The notes under the pieces are model-generated. The model saw only the letters and a list, made by a program, of their open reading frames with translations. It did not search any database and was not told the origin of the DNA. Positions 20,042 to 28,069 of a stretch of 64,000 nt of DNA are shown in pieces. The stretch spans positions 1-64,000 of the forward strand of contig NZ_LGEA01000118.1 in the NCBI RefSeq assembly GCF_001280065.1, read 5' to 3'. The position numbers and the translations under genes were made by a program. Within the stretch, counting starts at the first letter, position 1, and the number at the start of each line of letters is the position of its first letter. Source of the DNA: Streptomyces sp. NRRL B-1140 (GTDB lineage Bacteria > Actinomycetota > Actinomycetes > Streptomycetales > Streptomycetaceae).

Positions 20042-20734
20042 TCAGCGGCGCTCCGCGTCCAGCGGCTCCAGGTCCTCGTCCAGGTCGTCGCCGAGCTCGT
20101 CCTCCAGGGCGTCGCCGTCCTCGTCATCGTCGATCTCGTCGTCGAAGACGGCGCTGACGTCGAAGCGGCAGACCACCTGCTGCGGGTCGACCTGCTCGAA
20201 GGGCGCCTCCAGCCACTCGCCGGGATCGGCCGGTTCGTCCGCCGCCGTCACCCAGAGCGTGGAGTCGCCTTCCTCCAGCCCGAACTCCTTGTGGCGGGAG
20301 GCGATTTCGTCGGGCTCGAACTCGCCGAACAGCAGCCCGAGCGCGCCGTGCACCGTCCCCGAGGCCGGAGAGCCGTCATCGCCCTCCGCGGCCTCGATCC
20401 GCTCTGCCTGCGCCAGCAGGCGCTGCGGTTCGGAGACGGCGTAGTCACGACGGATCAGTACGCTCAGCGCGTTGGGTTCCTCGGGGCCCGTGTACGGGGG
20501 CAGCGCGTCCTCCGCACCGGGGATCTCGAAGGGCGTGACCTCGTCGTAGCGGTCGTAGAGCAGTTCGTCGTACACCTCTGCGGCCGCGGCCAGCTGGTTG
20601 AACGCCTCGAACACGGCCGGGTCGTCCTCCCCCGACCTGCGTTCGACCGCGGCCAGGTGGCGGTCGAGCGCGGTCTTGACCGCCTCGGCGGCGGCGCGTA
20701 CCTCGGCAGCGGTGGGCTGCGCAGCATCAGACAT
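20042..20734 (-). CDS. Conserved Streptomyces protein, acidic C-terminus, function unknown
   Basis: Soluble protein of 230 aa, not recognised. The first two thirds look folded and mostly helical (AAAEVYDELLYDRYDEV, FGLEEGDSTLWVT). The last 40 residues are strongly acidic (runs of Asp/Glu), then end in basic DAERR. No catalytic motif, membrane segment or signal is visible. The ATG at 20734 was chosen because the longer frame has no supporting ribosome site. Divergent from the DUF5703 gene across 47 bases. Confidence 0.6.
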   Translation of the reverse strand: MSDAAQPTAAEVRAAAEAVKTALDRHLAAVERRSGEDDPAVFEAFNQLAAAAEVYDELLYDRYDEVTPFEIPGAEDALPPYTGPEEPNALSVLIRRDYAVSEPQRLLAQAERIEAAEGDDGSPASGTVHGALGLLFGEFEPDEIASRHKEFGLEEGDSTLWVTAADEPADPGEWLEAPFEQVDPQQVVCRFDVSAVFDDEIDDDEDGDALEDELGDDLDEDLEPLDAERR

Positions 20735-20781
20735 AGTGCAGACGCTATCCGTACCGGGGCCCAGCCCGCACAATAGATGCG

Positions 20782-20970
20782 ATGCCGGAATACGAATTTG
20801 TCGACGTGTACGTGCCGCGCGGGGTCTCCCGCAAGGAGGCGGCACGTCTGCTGACCGACCACGCGGAGTACGGACACTGGGAGTTGTACCGTCTGAGCCT
20901 GCTGCGCGACGGCAGCCGCAGGGTGCGGTTGCGCCGGCGGATCATCCGCCAGGTGCGGGCCACGTGGTGA
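20782..20970 (+). CDS. DUF5703-family small protein
   Basis: A 62-aa protein of a conserved actinobacterial family of unknown function (MPEYEFVDVYVPRGVS). The C-terminal third is very basic (RRVRLRRRIIRQVRATW), so it may touch nucleic acid or ribosome. The ATG has no clear ribosome site and may be leaderless. A strong terminator follows at 21002. Confidence 0.75.
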   Translation: MPEYEFVDVYVPRGVSRKEAARLLTDHAEYGHWELYRLSLLRDGSRRVRLRRRIIRQVRATW

Positions 20971-21001
20971 GCGAGGACGGGGCACGGGAAGAAGGCACAT
21001 G

Positions 21002-21037
21002 ACGGAACGGGCCCCGCGGCTGCGGGGCCCGTTCCGT
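21002..21037. terminator. Bidirectional terminator between the DUF5703 gene and chpC
   Basis: A perfect 16-bp stem (ACGGAACGGGCCCCGC and complement) with a GGCT loop lies between convergent genes, 11 bases from the chpC stop. Confidence 0.9.
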
Positions 21038-21048
21038 TCGCGGGGGTG

Positions 21049-21900
21049 TCAGGCCGAGGCCCGCGCCTTGCGGTAGAGGACCGCGCCCGCGAGCAGCGCG
21101 CCCGCGCCGGCCGGCAGGACCAGGCCGAGCGGCAGGTCACTGCCGGTGCTGGCGAGCTGGGACTCACCGTGGGGCTGGGTGACGAACCGGCCGCTCGGCT
21201 TGTCGCCGTGCGAGGAGCCGCCCGGGGTCTCGCCGCTCGTGGAGGGCGGTGTGCCCGGAGTGCCGGGGTGACCGGGCTCACCCGGGTGGCCGGGGTTCCC
21301 GGGAGTGCCAGGTTCACCCGGGTTGCCGGGAGTACCGGGCTCACCCGGGTTGCCGGGGTTCCCAGGGTTACCGGGCTCGCCCGGATTACCGGGGTTGCCG
21401 GGATTACCCGGATTGCCGGGGTTACCCGGCTGACCCGGGGTTTCGTGGCCGCCGCCACCGTTCGAGCAGTCGTTGCCCGTGCTGGGGTTGGCGACGCCGA
21501 TGACGTCGACACTGTTGCCGCAGACGTTCACCGGCACATGGACCGGCACCTGAATGTGGTTGCCCGAACCCACACCGGGCGAGTCGGTGGCCTGCCCGCT
21601 CGCGTGGGAGCCGCTGTGTCCGCCGTGGCCGCCGTGGCCGCCCGACGGCTTTCCACCGCTCTTGTTGGCGCACTTGTTGCCCACCGACGGGTTGAGCAGA
21701 CCGATGACGTTGACGGTGTTCCCGCACACGTTGACCGGCGCGTGCACCGGCGCCTGCACCGAGTTTCCGGAGAGCACGCCGGGCGAGCCCGACGCCGAAC
21801 CCTGGGCGCCCGCGTCGGCGTGGGCGGAGCCGCCCGCGGCGGCGATCACGCCGGTCGCGGCCGCCACGGTCATCAGACCCTTGCGGGTGACCTGTCGCAT
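21049..21900 (-). CDS. chpC: Long chaplin with collagen-like stalk and sortase signal (ChpC-like)
   Basis: Cell-wall-anchored amyloid surfactant protein that helps aerial hyphae escape surface tension. It has 283 aa: a signal peptide (1-29), chaplin domain 1 (about 31-79, Cys59/Cys77), a Gly/His linker, chaplin domain 2 (about 101-146, Cys127/Cys145), a proline/glycine stalk of PGN/PGE/PGT triplets (155-218), then the sortase motif LASTG (249-253), a membrane segment and a basic tail. Two chaplin domains plus a sortase signal define the long chaplins. It follows chpH as in S. coelicolor chpC-chpH. A Gly-X-Y stalk of this regularity is unusual. Confidence 0.9.
   Translation of the reverse strand: MRQVTRKGLMTVAAATGVIAAAGGSAHADAGAQGSASGSPGVLSGNSVQAPVHAPVNVCGNTVNVIGLLNPSVGNKCANKSGGKPSGGHGGHGGHSGSHASGQATDSPGVGSGNHIQVPVHVPVNVCGNSVDVIGVANPSTGNDCSNGGGGHETPGQPGNPGNPGNPGNPGNPGEPGNPGNPGNPGEPGTPGNPGEPGTPGNPGHPGEPGHPGTPGTPPSTSGETPGGSSHGDKPSGRFVTQPHGESQLASTGSDLPLGLVLPAGAGALLAGAVLYRKARASA
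21247..21438 (-). repeat. Coding repeat for the collagen-like stalk of ChpC
   Basis: About 64 codons of near-perfect PG-X triplets (X mostly Asn, Glu, Thr or His), giving a 9-nt-period DNA repeat of the GGNAACCCN type. It is prone to copy-number change by slippage and to assembly collapse. Confidence 0.85.
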
Positions 21901-21961
21901 TTACTGAATACCTGCCTTCGACCCTGTCTCGAATTCTTCTCGAATTCCCCGAAAGAAGCGT

Positions 21962-21998
21962 TCGGTCCCGGAGCGCATGGCATGCGCTCCGGGACCGA
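21962..21998 (-). terminator. Terminator of chpH
   Basis: An 18-bp inverted repeat around a single central base (arms beginning TCGGTCCCGGAGCGC) starts 33 bases after the chpH stop, separating it from chpC. Confidence 0.85.
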
Positions 21999-22031
21999 TG
22001 GCTTGGGGCTCCCCTCAACGAGGGGAAAGCA

Positions 22032-22265
22032 TCACTTGTTGATGCAGGTGTTGCCGAAGGCGGGGTTCAGCAGCCCGATCACGGAGACCGTGTTGCCGCA
22101 GACGTTCACCGGGACGTGAACGGGCACCTGGACAACGTTGCCGGACAGGACGCCCGGGGAGTGCACGGCGGCACCCTGAGCACCCGAGTCGGCGACGGCC
22201 AGGCCCGCGCCCGCGAGAACCAGCCCACCGGTGGCAGCCGCAGCAGCGACGACCTTCTTGATCAT
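22032..22265 (-). CDS. chpH: Short chaplin (ChpH-like)
   Basis: Secreted, self-assembling hydrophobic protein coating aerial hyphae and spores. It has 77 aa, the classic short-chaplin length: a signal peptide (about 1-25) and a single chaplin domain with the conserved cysteines Cys56 and Cys74 and the NVCGNTVSVIGLLNP core. The ATG at 22265 has a strong AGGAGG site. A sigma-BldN-like promoter lies upstream and a long hairpin terminator downstream, so it is its own transcription unit. The orthologue in S. coelicolor is strongly expressed in aerial growth. Confidence 0.95.
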   Translation of the reverse strand: MIKKVVAAAAATGGLVLAGAGLAVADSGAQGAAVHSPGVLSGNVVQVPVHVPVNVCGNTVSVIGLLNPAFGNTCINK

Positions 22266-22312
22266 TATTCCTCCTAGTTGGCAAAGCGACCCATCTTGCG
22301 ATCGCATTACCT

Positions 22313-22340
22313 GTAACGAGGAGGGAGTAATGAGGCTACG
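22313..22340 (-). promoter_or_regulatory. Candidate sigma-BldN promoter of chpH
   Basis: On the chpH strand CGTAGC and CGTTAC are separated by exactly 16 bases, close to the BldN consensus CGTAAC-N16-CGTTGA (5/6 and 4/6 matches). Transcription would start about 40 bases before the ATG. The 10-bp palindrome TGCGATCGCA at 22297-22306 lies at the expected start site. Confidence 0.55.
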
Positions 22341-22415
22341 AGCTTATGGTCGCATTCACTCTTCCCAGTCGATTCCGTACGCGCGAGCGAATACCGGCGT
22401 TTTCGCAGGGCTGGC

Positions 22416-23741
22416 TCAGGACAGGTCGATGAAGCGGTCGAGCACCCGCACGCCGAACTGCAGGCCCTCCACCGGCACCCGCTCGTCCACGCCGTGGAAC
22501 ATGCCGGCGAAGTCCAGCTCCGGCGGCAGCTTCAGCGGCACGAAGCCGAAGCCCCGGATGCCCAGGTCGTCGAAGGACTTGGCGTCCGTCCCGCCCGAGA
22601 GCATGTAGGGGATCGCCTTGGCGGTCGGGTCCTCGGCCAGCAGCGCGGACTGCATCGCCCCCACGAGCGCCCCGTCGAAGGTGGTCTCCACGGCCTTGTC
22701 GGCGTGCACGTCCTCACGGCGCACGTTCGGGCCGAGGATGCGGTCGAGGTCGGCGAGGAACTCCTCCTCGTGGCCGGGCAGGAACCGTCCGTCGACGTGG
22801 GCGGTCGCCTCACCCGGGATGACGTTGACCTTGTAGCCCGCGCCGAGCTGCGTCGGATTGGCCGTGTTGCTCAGGGTCGCGCCGATGAACTTGGCGATGC
22901 CGCCGAGCCTGACGAGGGTCGACTCCATGTCCTCCGGGTCGAGTTCGGTGCCGAGCGCGTCACCGAGTTCGTCGAGGAAGGCCCGGGTGGTCTTGGTGAC
23001 CCGCACCGGGAACTTGTGCCGCCCGAGCCGCGCGACGGCCTCCGACAGCTCGGTGATCGCGTTGTCCCGGTGGATCATCGATCCATGCCCGGCGGTGCCG
23101 GCCACGGTGAGCTTCATCCAGTGCATGCCCTTCTCGGCCGTCTGGATCATGTAGAGCCGCCGCTGCTCGCTGACGGTGAACGAGAACCCACCCACCTCGC
23201 TGATCGCCTCGGTGACGCCCTCGAACAGCTCGGGGTGCTTGCGCACGAGGTGCTTGGCGCCGTAGGTGCCGCCCGCCTCCTCGTCGGCGAGGAACGCGAG
23301 GACGATGTCGCGCGGGGGCTTGCGACCGCTGCGCAGTCGGTCACGGACGACCGCCAGGGTCATCGCGTCCATGTCCTTCATGTCGACGGCCCCGCGGCCC
23401 CACACGCAGCCGTCGGCGACCTCGCCGGAGAAGGGGTGGTGGGTCCAGTCGTCGGCGTTGGCCGGCACGACGTCGGTGTGACCGTGGATGAGGAGCGCGG
23501 GCCGGGAGGGGTCCTCGCCCTCGATCCGGGCCACCGTGGAGGCGCGGCCCGGGTGCGACTCGAAGATCTGCGGTTCGAGTCCGACCTCGGCGAGCTTCTC
23601 GGCGACGTACTCGGCCGCCTTCCGCTCGCCCGGACCCGAGTGGTCGCCGTAGTTGCTGGTGTCGATCTGGATCAGCTCGCGGCAGAGGTCCACGACCTCG
23701 TCCTCGCCGGTGACGCTCCTGGCCGTGTCCGTCTCGCTCAC
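22416..23741 (-). CDS. M20-family metallopeptidase
   Basis: Cytosolic zinc exopeptidase/deacylase-type enzyme, 441 aa. The two-metal site is intact: His88 in LIHGHTDVVPAN, bridging Asp120 in GRGAVDMKDMD, catalytic Glu154 and ligand Glu155 in LADEEAGG, and a C-terminal histidine in FHGVDE. The dimerisation lid domain lies between about 210 and 330. Conserved in actinobacteria and often annotated as a dipeptidase or acetylornithine-deacetylase-like protein; the true substrate is unknown. Monocistronic. Confidence 0.88.
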   Translation of the reverse strand: MSETDTARSVTGEDEVVDLCRELIQIDTSNYGDHSGPGERKAAEYVAEKLAEVGLEPQIFESHPGRASTVARIEGEDPSRPALLIHGHTDVVPANADDWTHHPFSGEVADGCVWGRGAVDMKDMDAMTLAVVRDRLRSGRKPPRDIVLAFLADEEAGGTYGAKHLVRKHPELFEGVTEAISEVGGFSFTVSEQRRLYMIQTAEKGMHWMKLTVAGTAGHGSMIHRDNAITELSEAVARLGRHKFPVRVTKTTRAFLDELGDALGTELDPEDMESTLVRLGGIAKFIGATLSNTANPTQLGAGYKVNVIPGEATAHVDGRFLPGHEEEFLADLDRILGPNVRREDVHADKAVETTFDGALVGAMQSALLAEDPTAKAIPYMLSGGTDAKSFDDLGIRGFGFVPLKLPPELDFAGMFHGVDERVPVEGLQFGVRVLDRFIDLS

Positions 23742-23937
23742 GTGCTTCCTCCCGGTGTCACTGCTGGTGGGTCCCCCTCATCCTCTCTCTCCCCGGCCCG
23801 CGCCCCAAGAGCGCTCCCGGCCCGTCACACGCCGTTCACGCCTCGCCGGGGCGCGGACGGGGGGTGATCGGCCACCCCGGAAAGCCTGGTAATGTTTACG
23901 TCGTCGCCGCGGGGAGAACCCACGCGACAGACACCTT

Positions 23938-24022
23938 GTCCGGGTGGCGGAATGGCAGACGCGCTAGCTTGAGGTGCTAGTGCCCTTTATCGGGCGTGGG
24001 GGTTCAAGTCCCCCCTCGGACA
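23938..24022 (+). tRNA. tRNA-Leu (anticodon GAG)
   Basis: A full cloverleaf can be drawn: 7-bp acceptor GTCCGGG/CTCGGAC, anticodon stem CTAGC/GCTAG with GAG at 23971-23973, a long variable arm (GCCCTTTATCGGGC) as expected for leucine, and a T-loop containing GTTCAAGTC. CCA is not encoded. Confidence 0.97.
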
Positions 24023-24029
24023 CTTGAGG

Positions 24030-24063
24030 CTGAGGGCCGTGACCGCGAGGTCACGGCCCTCAG
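24030..24063 (+). terminator. Terminator of tRNA-Leu
   Basis: A perfect 15-bp stem (CTGAGGGCCGTGACC and complement) with a GCGA loop, 7 bases after the tRNA. Confidence 0.85.
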
Positions 24064-24086
24064 GCGTTTCCGTGACAGAGGTGACC

Positions 24087-24461
24087 ATGACCAGGCGTTC
24101 CTGCCCCTGCGGGCTCCCCGAGGCCTACGACGCGTGCTGCGGTCGGTTCCACTCCGGGGCCTCCGCGGCGCCGACCGCCGAGGCGTTGATGCGGTCGCGG
24201 TACTGCGCCTTCGTGCAGGGGGACGCGGCCTACCTGCTGCGGACCTGGCATCCGCGGACGCGGCCCGGGACGCTGGAGCTGGATCCGGGTATGCGATGGA
24301 CCGGGCTGGAGATCCTGGGCGCGAGCGGCGGCTCGGCGTTCCACACCACCGGGACCGTGGAGTTCCGGGCGTCGCACCGGGGCGGGTCGCTGCACGAGCG
24401 GAGCCGGTTCGAGCGGGTCGACGGGGCCTGGGTGTACGTCGACGGGGAGTTCCCCGCGTAG
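24087..24461 (+). CDS. YchJ-family protein with SEC-C metal-binding motif
   Basis: A 124-aa protein of the YchJ/UPF0225 family. The N-terminal SEC-C-like motif CPCG...CC...H (residues about 6-20: RSCPCGLPEAYDACCGRFH) should bind zinc, and the remainder is a YchJ middle domain with the typical SRYCAF and W segments. The ATG at 24087 was chosen since earlier in-frame starts fall within the tRNA terminator. Function unknown. Confidence 0.8.
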   Translation: MTRRSCPCGLPEAYDACCGRFHSGASAAPTAEALMRSRYCAFVQGDAAYLLRTWHPRTRPGTLELDPGMRWTGLEILGASGGSAFHTTGTVEFRASHRGGSLHERSRFERVDGAWVYVDGEFPA

Positions 24462-24467
24462 CGGGTG

Positions 24468-25169
24468 CTACGGCGCCAGGATGTCGAGTTCCTGGAGGGC
24501 GCCGACCGTGATCTCGCGGGTCAGTTCCTCCGCGCGGGCGGCGTCTCCCGCGCGGACCGCCTCCGCGACCTGGACGTGCAGGGTGACGGCGGCCGGGTCG
24601 GGATCCTCGAACATCACGTCGTGCTGGGTGCGGCCGGTCAGGACCTCGGCGACGACGTCGCCGAGACGGGCGAACATCTCGTTGCCGGATGCCTCCAGGA
24701 CGACGCGGTGGAAGGCGACGTCGTGCAGGAGGTAGCCCTCCAGCTTGTGACCGCGCGAGTGGGCGACCATGCCGAGGGCGCATTCGGTGAGCTCGGCGCA
24801 CTGCTCCGCCGTGGCGTGCCGGGCGGCGAGGCCGGCCGCGACCGGTTCGATCGCCGAGCGCAGCACCGTGAGGGACCGCAGCTGCCGGGGGCGGTCCGCG
24901 CCGGCCAGCCGCCAGCGGATGACCTGCGGGTCGTAGACGTTCCACTCGGACTTCGGGCGGACCGTGACGCCGACGCGGCGGCGGGACTCCACCAGGTACA
25001 TGGACTCCAGCACCCGAACCGCCTCGCGCATCACGGAGCGCGACACGTCGAAACGCTGAGCGAGCTCGTCGGTGCGCAGGACACTGCCCGGCGGGTACTC
25101 ACCCGCTGTGATCTCGGGGCCGAGGGTGTCCAGTACACGGCCGTGCAGCCCCCGGCCCGGTGTGGTCAT
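24468..25169 (-). CDS. gntR: Gluconate-cluster repressor, GntR family (FadR subfamily)
   Basis: A 233-aa regulator: N-terminal winged helix (about 10-75, with DELAQRFDVSRSVMREAVRVLES) and a C-terminal FCD domain with likely metal-binding histidines (HDVAFHRVV, LHVQVAEA). It is divergent from gntK-gntP-SDR-idnD, and two inverted repeats lie in the gap, so it probably represses that operon until gluconate or its phosphate is present. From memory the S. coelicolor counterpart controls gluconate genes. Confidence 0.85.
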   Translation of the reverse strand: MTTPGRGLHGRVLDTLGPEITAGEYPPGSVLRTDELAQRFDVSRSVMREAVRVLESMYLVESRRRVGVTVRPKSEWNVYDPQVIRWRLAGADRPRQLRSLTVLRSAIEPVAAGLAARHATAEQCAELTECALGMVAHSRGHKLEGYLLHDVAFHRVVLEASGNEMFARLGDVVAEVLTGRTQHDVMFEDPDPAAVTLHVQVAEAVRAGDAARAEELTREITVGALQELDILAP

Positions 25170-25205
25170 GCACTCAGCGTACGGGGTAGATCACGGAGAC
25201 AAAAA

Positions 25206-25223
25206 GTCAGACTTATTAGTGAC
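25206..25223. promoter_or_regulatory. Possible GntR operator 1
   Basis: GTCAGACTTATTAGTGAC has GTCA/TGAC ends around an AT-rich centre, midway between gntR and gntK. The AT-rich core stands out from the surrounding GC content and may include the promoter. Confidence 0.35.
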
Positions 25224-25262
25224 GAGCTCTTGAATTCGTCGTACCTAATGGGTTTCAGTGGC

Positions 25263-25281
25263 GTCGACATCACGTGTCGAC
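25263..25281. promoter_or_regulatory. Possible GntR operator 2
   Basis: GTCGACA-TCACG-TGTCGAC has perfect 7-bp arms and lies 26 bases before the gntK ATG, a position suited to blocking transcription of the gluconate operon. Confidence 0.5.
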
Positions 25282-25307
25282 CGCGGACAGCAGACAGTGA
25301 GGCAGCG

Positions 25308-25826
25308 ATGAAGACCCCCCACGTCGTCGTGGTCATGGGCGTAGCGGGCACCGGCAAGACCACCATCGGTCCCCTGCTCGCGGCCCGGATCGGCGTTCCC
25401 TACGCCGAGGGCGACGACTTCCACCCGCCGGCCAACATCGCCAAGATGTCGGCCGGTACCCCGCTCACCGACGAGGACCGCCTGCCGTGGCTCGACTCCA
25501 TCGGCGCGTGGGCGCACGGGCGGGCGGGGCTCGGCGGGGTGGTCAGCTGCTCGGCGCTGAAGCGGTCGTACCGCGACCGGCTGCGGGCCGCCGCACCCGG
25601 CGTGGTCTTCGTGCACCTCGCCGGTGACCGCGCGCTGATCGAGGACCGGATGTCGCACCGGCAGGGGCACTTCATGCCCACGGCGCTGCTCGACTCCCAG
25701 TTCGCCACGCTCCAGCCCCTGGAGGCGGACGAGGCGGGGGTCGAGGTGAACGTCTCGGGCAGTCCGGAGGAGATCACCCGGCGGGCGGCGCTCGCTCTGG
25801 AGGACCTCCCCGAACCCGTCCGGTAG
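25308..25826 (+). CDS. gntK: Gluconokinase
   Basis: Cytosolic kinase phosphorylating D-gluconate to 6-phosphogluconate for the pentose-phosphate pathway. It has 172 aa, typical of the GntK/IdnK type, with the P-loop GVAGTGKTT at 11-19, the gluconate-binding GDDFHPPANIAKM at 34-46, and the LID-like RMSHRQGHFMP region. Start ATG at 25308. First gene of the cluster, followed after 53 bases by gntP. Confidence 0.93.
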   Translation: MKTPHVVVVMGVAGTGKTTIGPLLAARIGVPYAEGDDFHPPANIAKMSAGTPLTDEDRLPWLDSIGAWAHGRAGLGGVVSCSALKRSYRDRLRAAAPGVVFVHLAGDRALIEDRMSHRQGHFMPTALLDSQFATLQPLEADEAGVEVNVSGSPEEITRRAALALEDLPEPVR

Positions 25827-25879
25827 CCCCTGCCGGCCGCTTCCCCTCCCCTACTCCCCCAACGCAAGGGAACCCACCC

Positions 25880-27277
25880 GTGACCAGACTCAGCGTCGAG
25901 ATGCTGGCAGCGGACGCACCCGAGCCGATCACCTCGGCCGGCCACGCTCAGCTGGGCATCGCCGTCCTGGCGGGCATCGCCGTCATCGTCCTGCTCATCA
26001 CGAAGTTCAAGCTGCACGCCTTTCTGTCGCTGACCATCGGGTCACTGGCGCTCGGCGCGATCGCCGGGGCGCCGCTGGACAAGGTGCTCACCAGCTTCAG
26101 CGCAGGACTCGGCACCACGGTCGCCGGCGTCGGTGTGCTGATCGCCCTCGGGGCGATCCTCGGCAAGATGCTCGCCGACTCCGGCGGCGCCGACCAGATC
26201 GTCGACACCATCCTCGCCAAGGCCGGCGGGCGGTCGATGCCGTGGGCGATGGTGCTGATCGCCTCCGTGATCGGGCTGCCGCTGTTCTTCGAGGTCGGCA
26301 TCGTGCTGCTGATCCCGGTCGTGCTGATGGTGGCCAAGCGCGGCAACTACTCGCTGATGCGCATCGGCATCCCGGCGCTCGCGGGCCTGTCCGTGATGCA
26401 CGGGCTGGTGCCGCCGCACCCAGGTCCGCTGGTCGCGATCGACGCCGTCGGGGCGGACCTCGGTGTGACGCTGGCGCTCGGTGTCCTGGTCGCCATACCG
26501 ACCGTGATCATCGCCGGCCCGGTGTTCTCGAAGTACGCGGCCCGCTGGGTCGACGTCCCGGCTCCCGAGAAGATGATCCCGCAGCGCCCCTCCGAGGAGC
26601 TCGACAGGCGCCCCGGCTTCGGTGCCACGCTGTTCACGGTGCTGCTCCCGGTGATCCTCATGCTCGCCAAGGCGCTGGTCGACATCGTGGTCGACGACCC
26701 CGAGAACCCGGCGCAGCGCGTCTTCGACGTCATCGGCGCCCCGCTGATCGCCCTGCTCGCCTCGGTGTTGGTCGGCATCTTCACGCTGCTGCGGCCCGCC
26801 GGGTTCTCCAAGGAGCGGCTCTCCCCGCTCGTCGAGAAGAGCCTCATGCCGATCGCGGGCATCCTGCTGATCGTCGGCGCGGGCGGCGGCTTCAAGCAGA
26901 CGCTGATCGACACCGGTGTGGGCCAGATGGTCTTGGACGTCTCCAAGGACTGGGCCATCCCCGCGCTGCTGCTGGCCTGGCTGATCGCGGTGGTGATCCG
27001 CCTCGCGACGGGTTCGGCGACCGTGGCCACGGTCTCGGCGGCCGGTCTGGTCGCCCCGCTCGCGGCCGACATGTCGACCACGCACGCCGCCCTGCTCGTC
27101 CTCGCCATCGGCGCCGGCTCGCTCTTCTTCAGTCACGTCAACGACGCCGGGTTCTGGCTGGTGAAGGAGTACTTCGGGCTGAGCGTCGGCCAGAACATCA
27201 AGACCTGGTCCGTGATGGAGACGATCATCTCGGTGGTCGCCGGGGGCCTGGTCCTGCTGTTGTCCCTCGTGATCTAG
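25880..27277 (+). CDS. gntP: Gluconate:H+ symporter, GntP family
   Basis: Inner-membrane uptake permease of 465 aa with about 12-14 hydrophobic segments and GntP landmarks such as VPPHPGPL (around residue 176) and FFSHVNDAGFWLVKEYF near residue 416. GTG start with AAGGGAA upstream. It delivers gluconate or related sugar acids to GntK and the dehydrogenases encoded next to it. Confidence 0.93.
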   Translation: MTRLSVEMLAADAPEPITSAGHAQLGIAVLAGIAVIVLLITKFKLHAFLSLTIGSLALGAIAGAPLDKVLTSFSAGLGTTVAGVGVLIALGAILGKMLADSGGADQIVDTILAKAGGRSMPWAMVLIASVIGLPLFFEVGIVLLIPVVLMVAKRGNYSLMRIGIPALAGLSVMHGLVPPHPGPLVAIDAVGADLGVTLALGVLVAIPTVIIAGPVFSKYAARWVDVPAPEKMIPQRPSEELDRRPGFGATLFTVLLPVILMLAKALVDIVVDDPENPAQRVFDVIGAPLIALLASVLVGIFTLLRPAGFSKERLSPLVEKSLMPIAGILLIVGAGGGFKQTLIDTGVGQMVLDVSKDWAIPALLLAWLIAVVIRLATGSATVATVSAAGLVAPLAADMSTTHAALLVLAIGAGSLFFSHVNDAGFWLVKEYFGLSVGQNIKTWSVMETIISVVAGGLVLLLSLVI

Positions 27278-27287
27278 GAGTACGGCG

Positions 27288-28052
27288 ATGACGGCTCATC
27301 CCCTCTTCGACATCGGCGGCCGCACCGCCCTGGTCACCGGATCCAGCCGGGGCATCGGACTCGCTCTCGCGCGCGGTCTGGCGGAGGCCGGCTGCACGGT
27401 CGTCCTGAACGGACGTGACGGGGCCCGGCTCGCCGAGGCCGCCGCCGGGCTGCCCGGCGACCGGGTGCACACGGCCGCGTTCGACGTGACCGACGGACGC
27501 TCGGTGGCCTCGGGGGTCGCCGAGGTCGAGGAGCGGGTGGGCCCGCTCGACATCCTCGTCAACAACGCGGGCATGCAACTGCGGGCCCCGCTGCTGGAGT
27601 TCGGCGAGTCCGACTGGCACCGGATCCTGGACACCAATCTGACCAGTGCCTTCCTGGTCGGCCGGGAGGCGGCGCGCCGGATGACGGAACGCGGCCACGG
27701 GAAGATCATCAACATCTGTTCGCTGCAGAGCGAGGTGGTACGGCCCGGGATCGCCCCGTACGCCGCCACCAAGGGCGCGCTCAAGATGCTCACCAAGGGC
27801 ATGTGCGCGGACTGGGGGCCGTACGGGGTGCAGGTCAACGGGCTGGGGCCGGGCTACATCGAGACCGAACTGACCCGGCCGCTGGTGGAGGACGAGGAGT
27901 TCAGCTCCTGGGTGCGGCGGCGCACACCCGCCGGGCGCTGGGGGCGTACGCAGGACCTGGTGGGCGGGGTGCTGTTCCTCGCCTCCCCCGCGGCGGACTT
28001 CGTCAGCGGACAGGTGCTGTATGTCGACGGCGGTATGACGAGCGTGCTGTGA
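27288..28052 (+). CDS. SDR oxidoreductase, gluconate 5-dehydrogenase type
   Basis: A 254-aa Rossmann enzyme with NAD(P) motif TGSSRGIG at 17-24, NNAG, a catalytic serine region (INICSLQSE) and YAATK. Placed 10 bases after gntP with an AGGAG site. With the neighbouring idonate-type dehydrogenase it matches the IdnO/IdnD pair, in which 5-ketogluconate is reduced to gluconate. The exact ketogluconate substrate is inferred from context. Confidence 0.82.
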   Translation: MTAHPLFDIGGRTALVTGSSRGIGLALARGLAEAGCTVVLNGRDGARLAEAAAGLPGDRVHTAAFDVTDGRSVASGVAEVEERVGPLDILVNNAGMQLRAPLLEFGESDWHRILDTNLTSAFLVGREAARRMTERGHGKIINICSLQSEVVRPGIAPYAATKGALKMLTKGMCADWGPYGVQVNGLGPGYIETELTRPLVEDEEFSSWVRRRTPAGRWGRTQDLVGGVLFLASPAADFVSGQVLYVDGGMTSVL

Positions 28053-28069
28053 CCTGCCGGGAGGCTTCC

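Noticed and set aside
21247..21438. Short-period DNA repeat that could be mistaken for a CRISPR array
   Set aside because: The period is 9 bases with no unique spacers, and it lies in frame inside chpC, encoding PG-X triplets.
24465..25826. A 453-codon plus-strand frame running through gntR into gntK
   Set aside because: The first half is antisense to gntR; the gluconokinase starts at ATG 25308, just before its P-loop.
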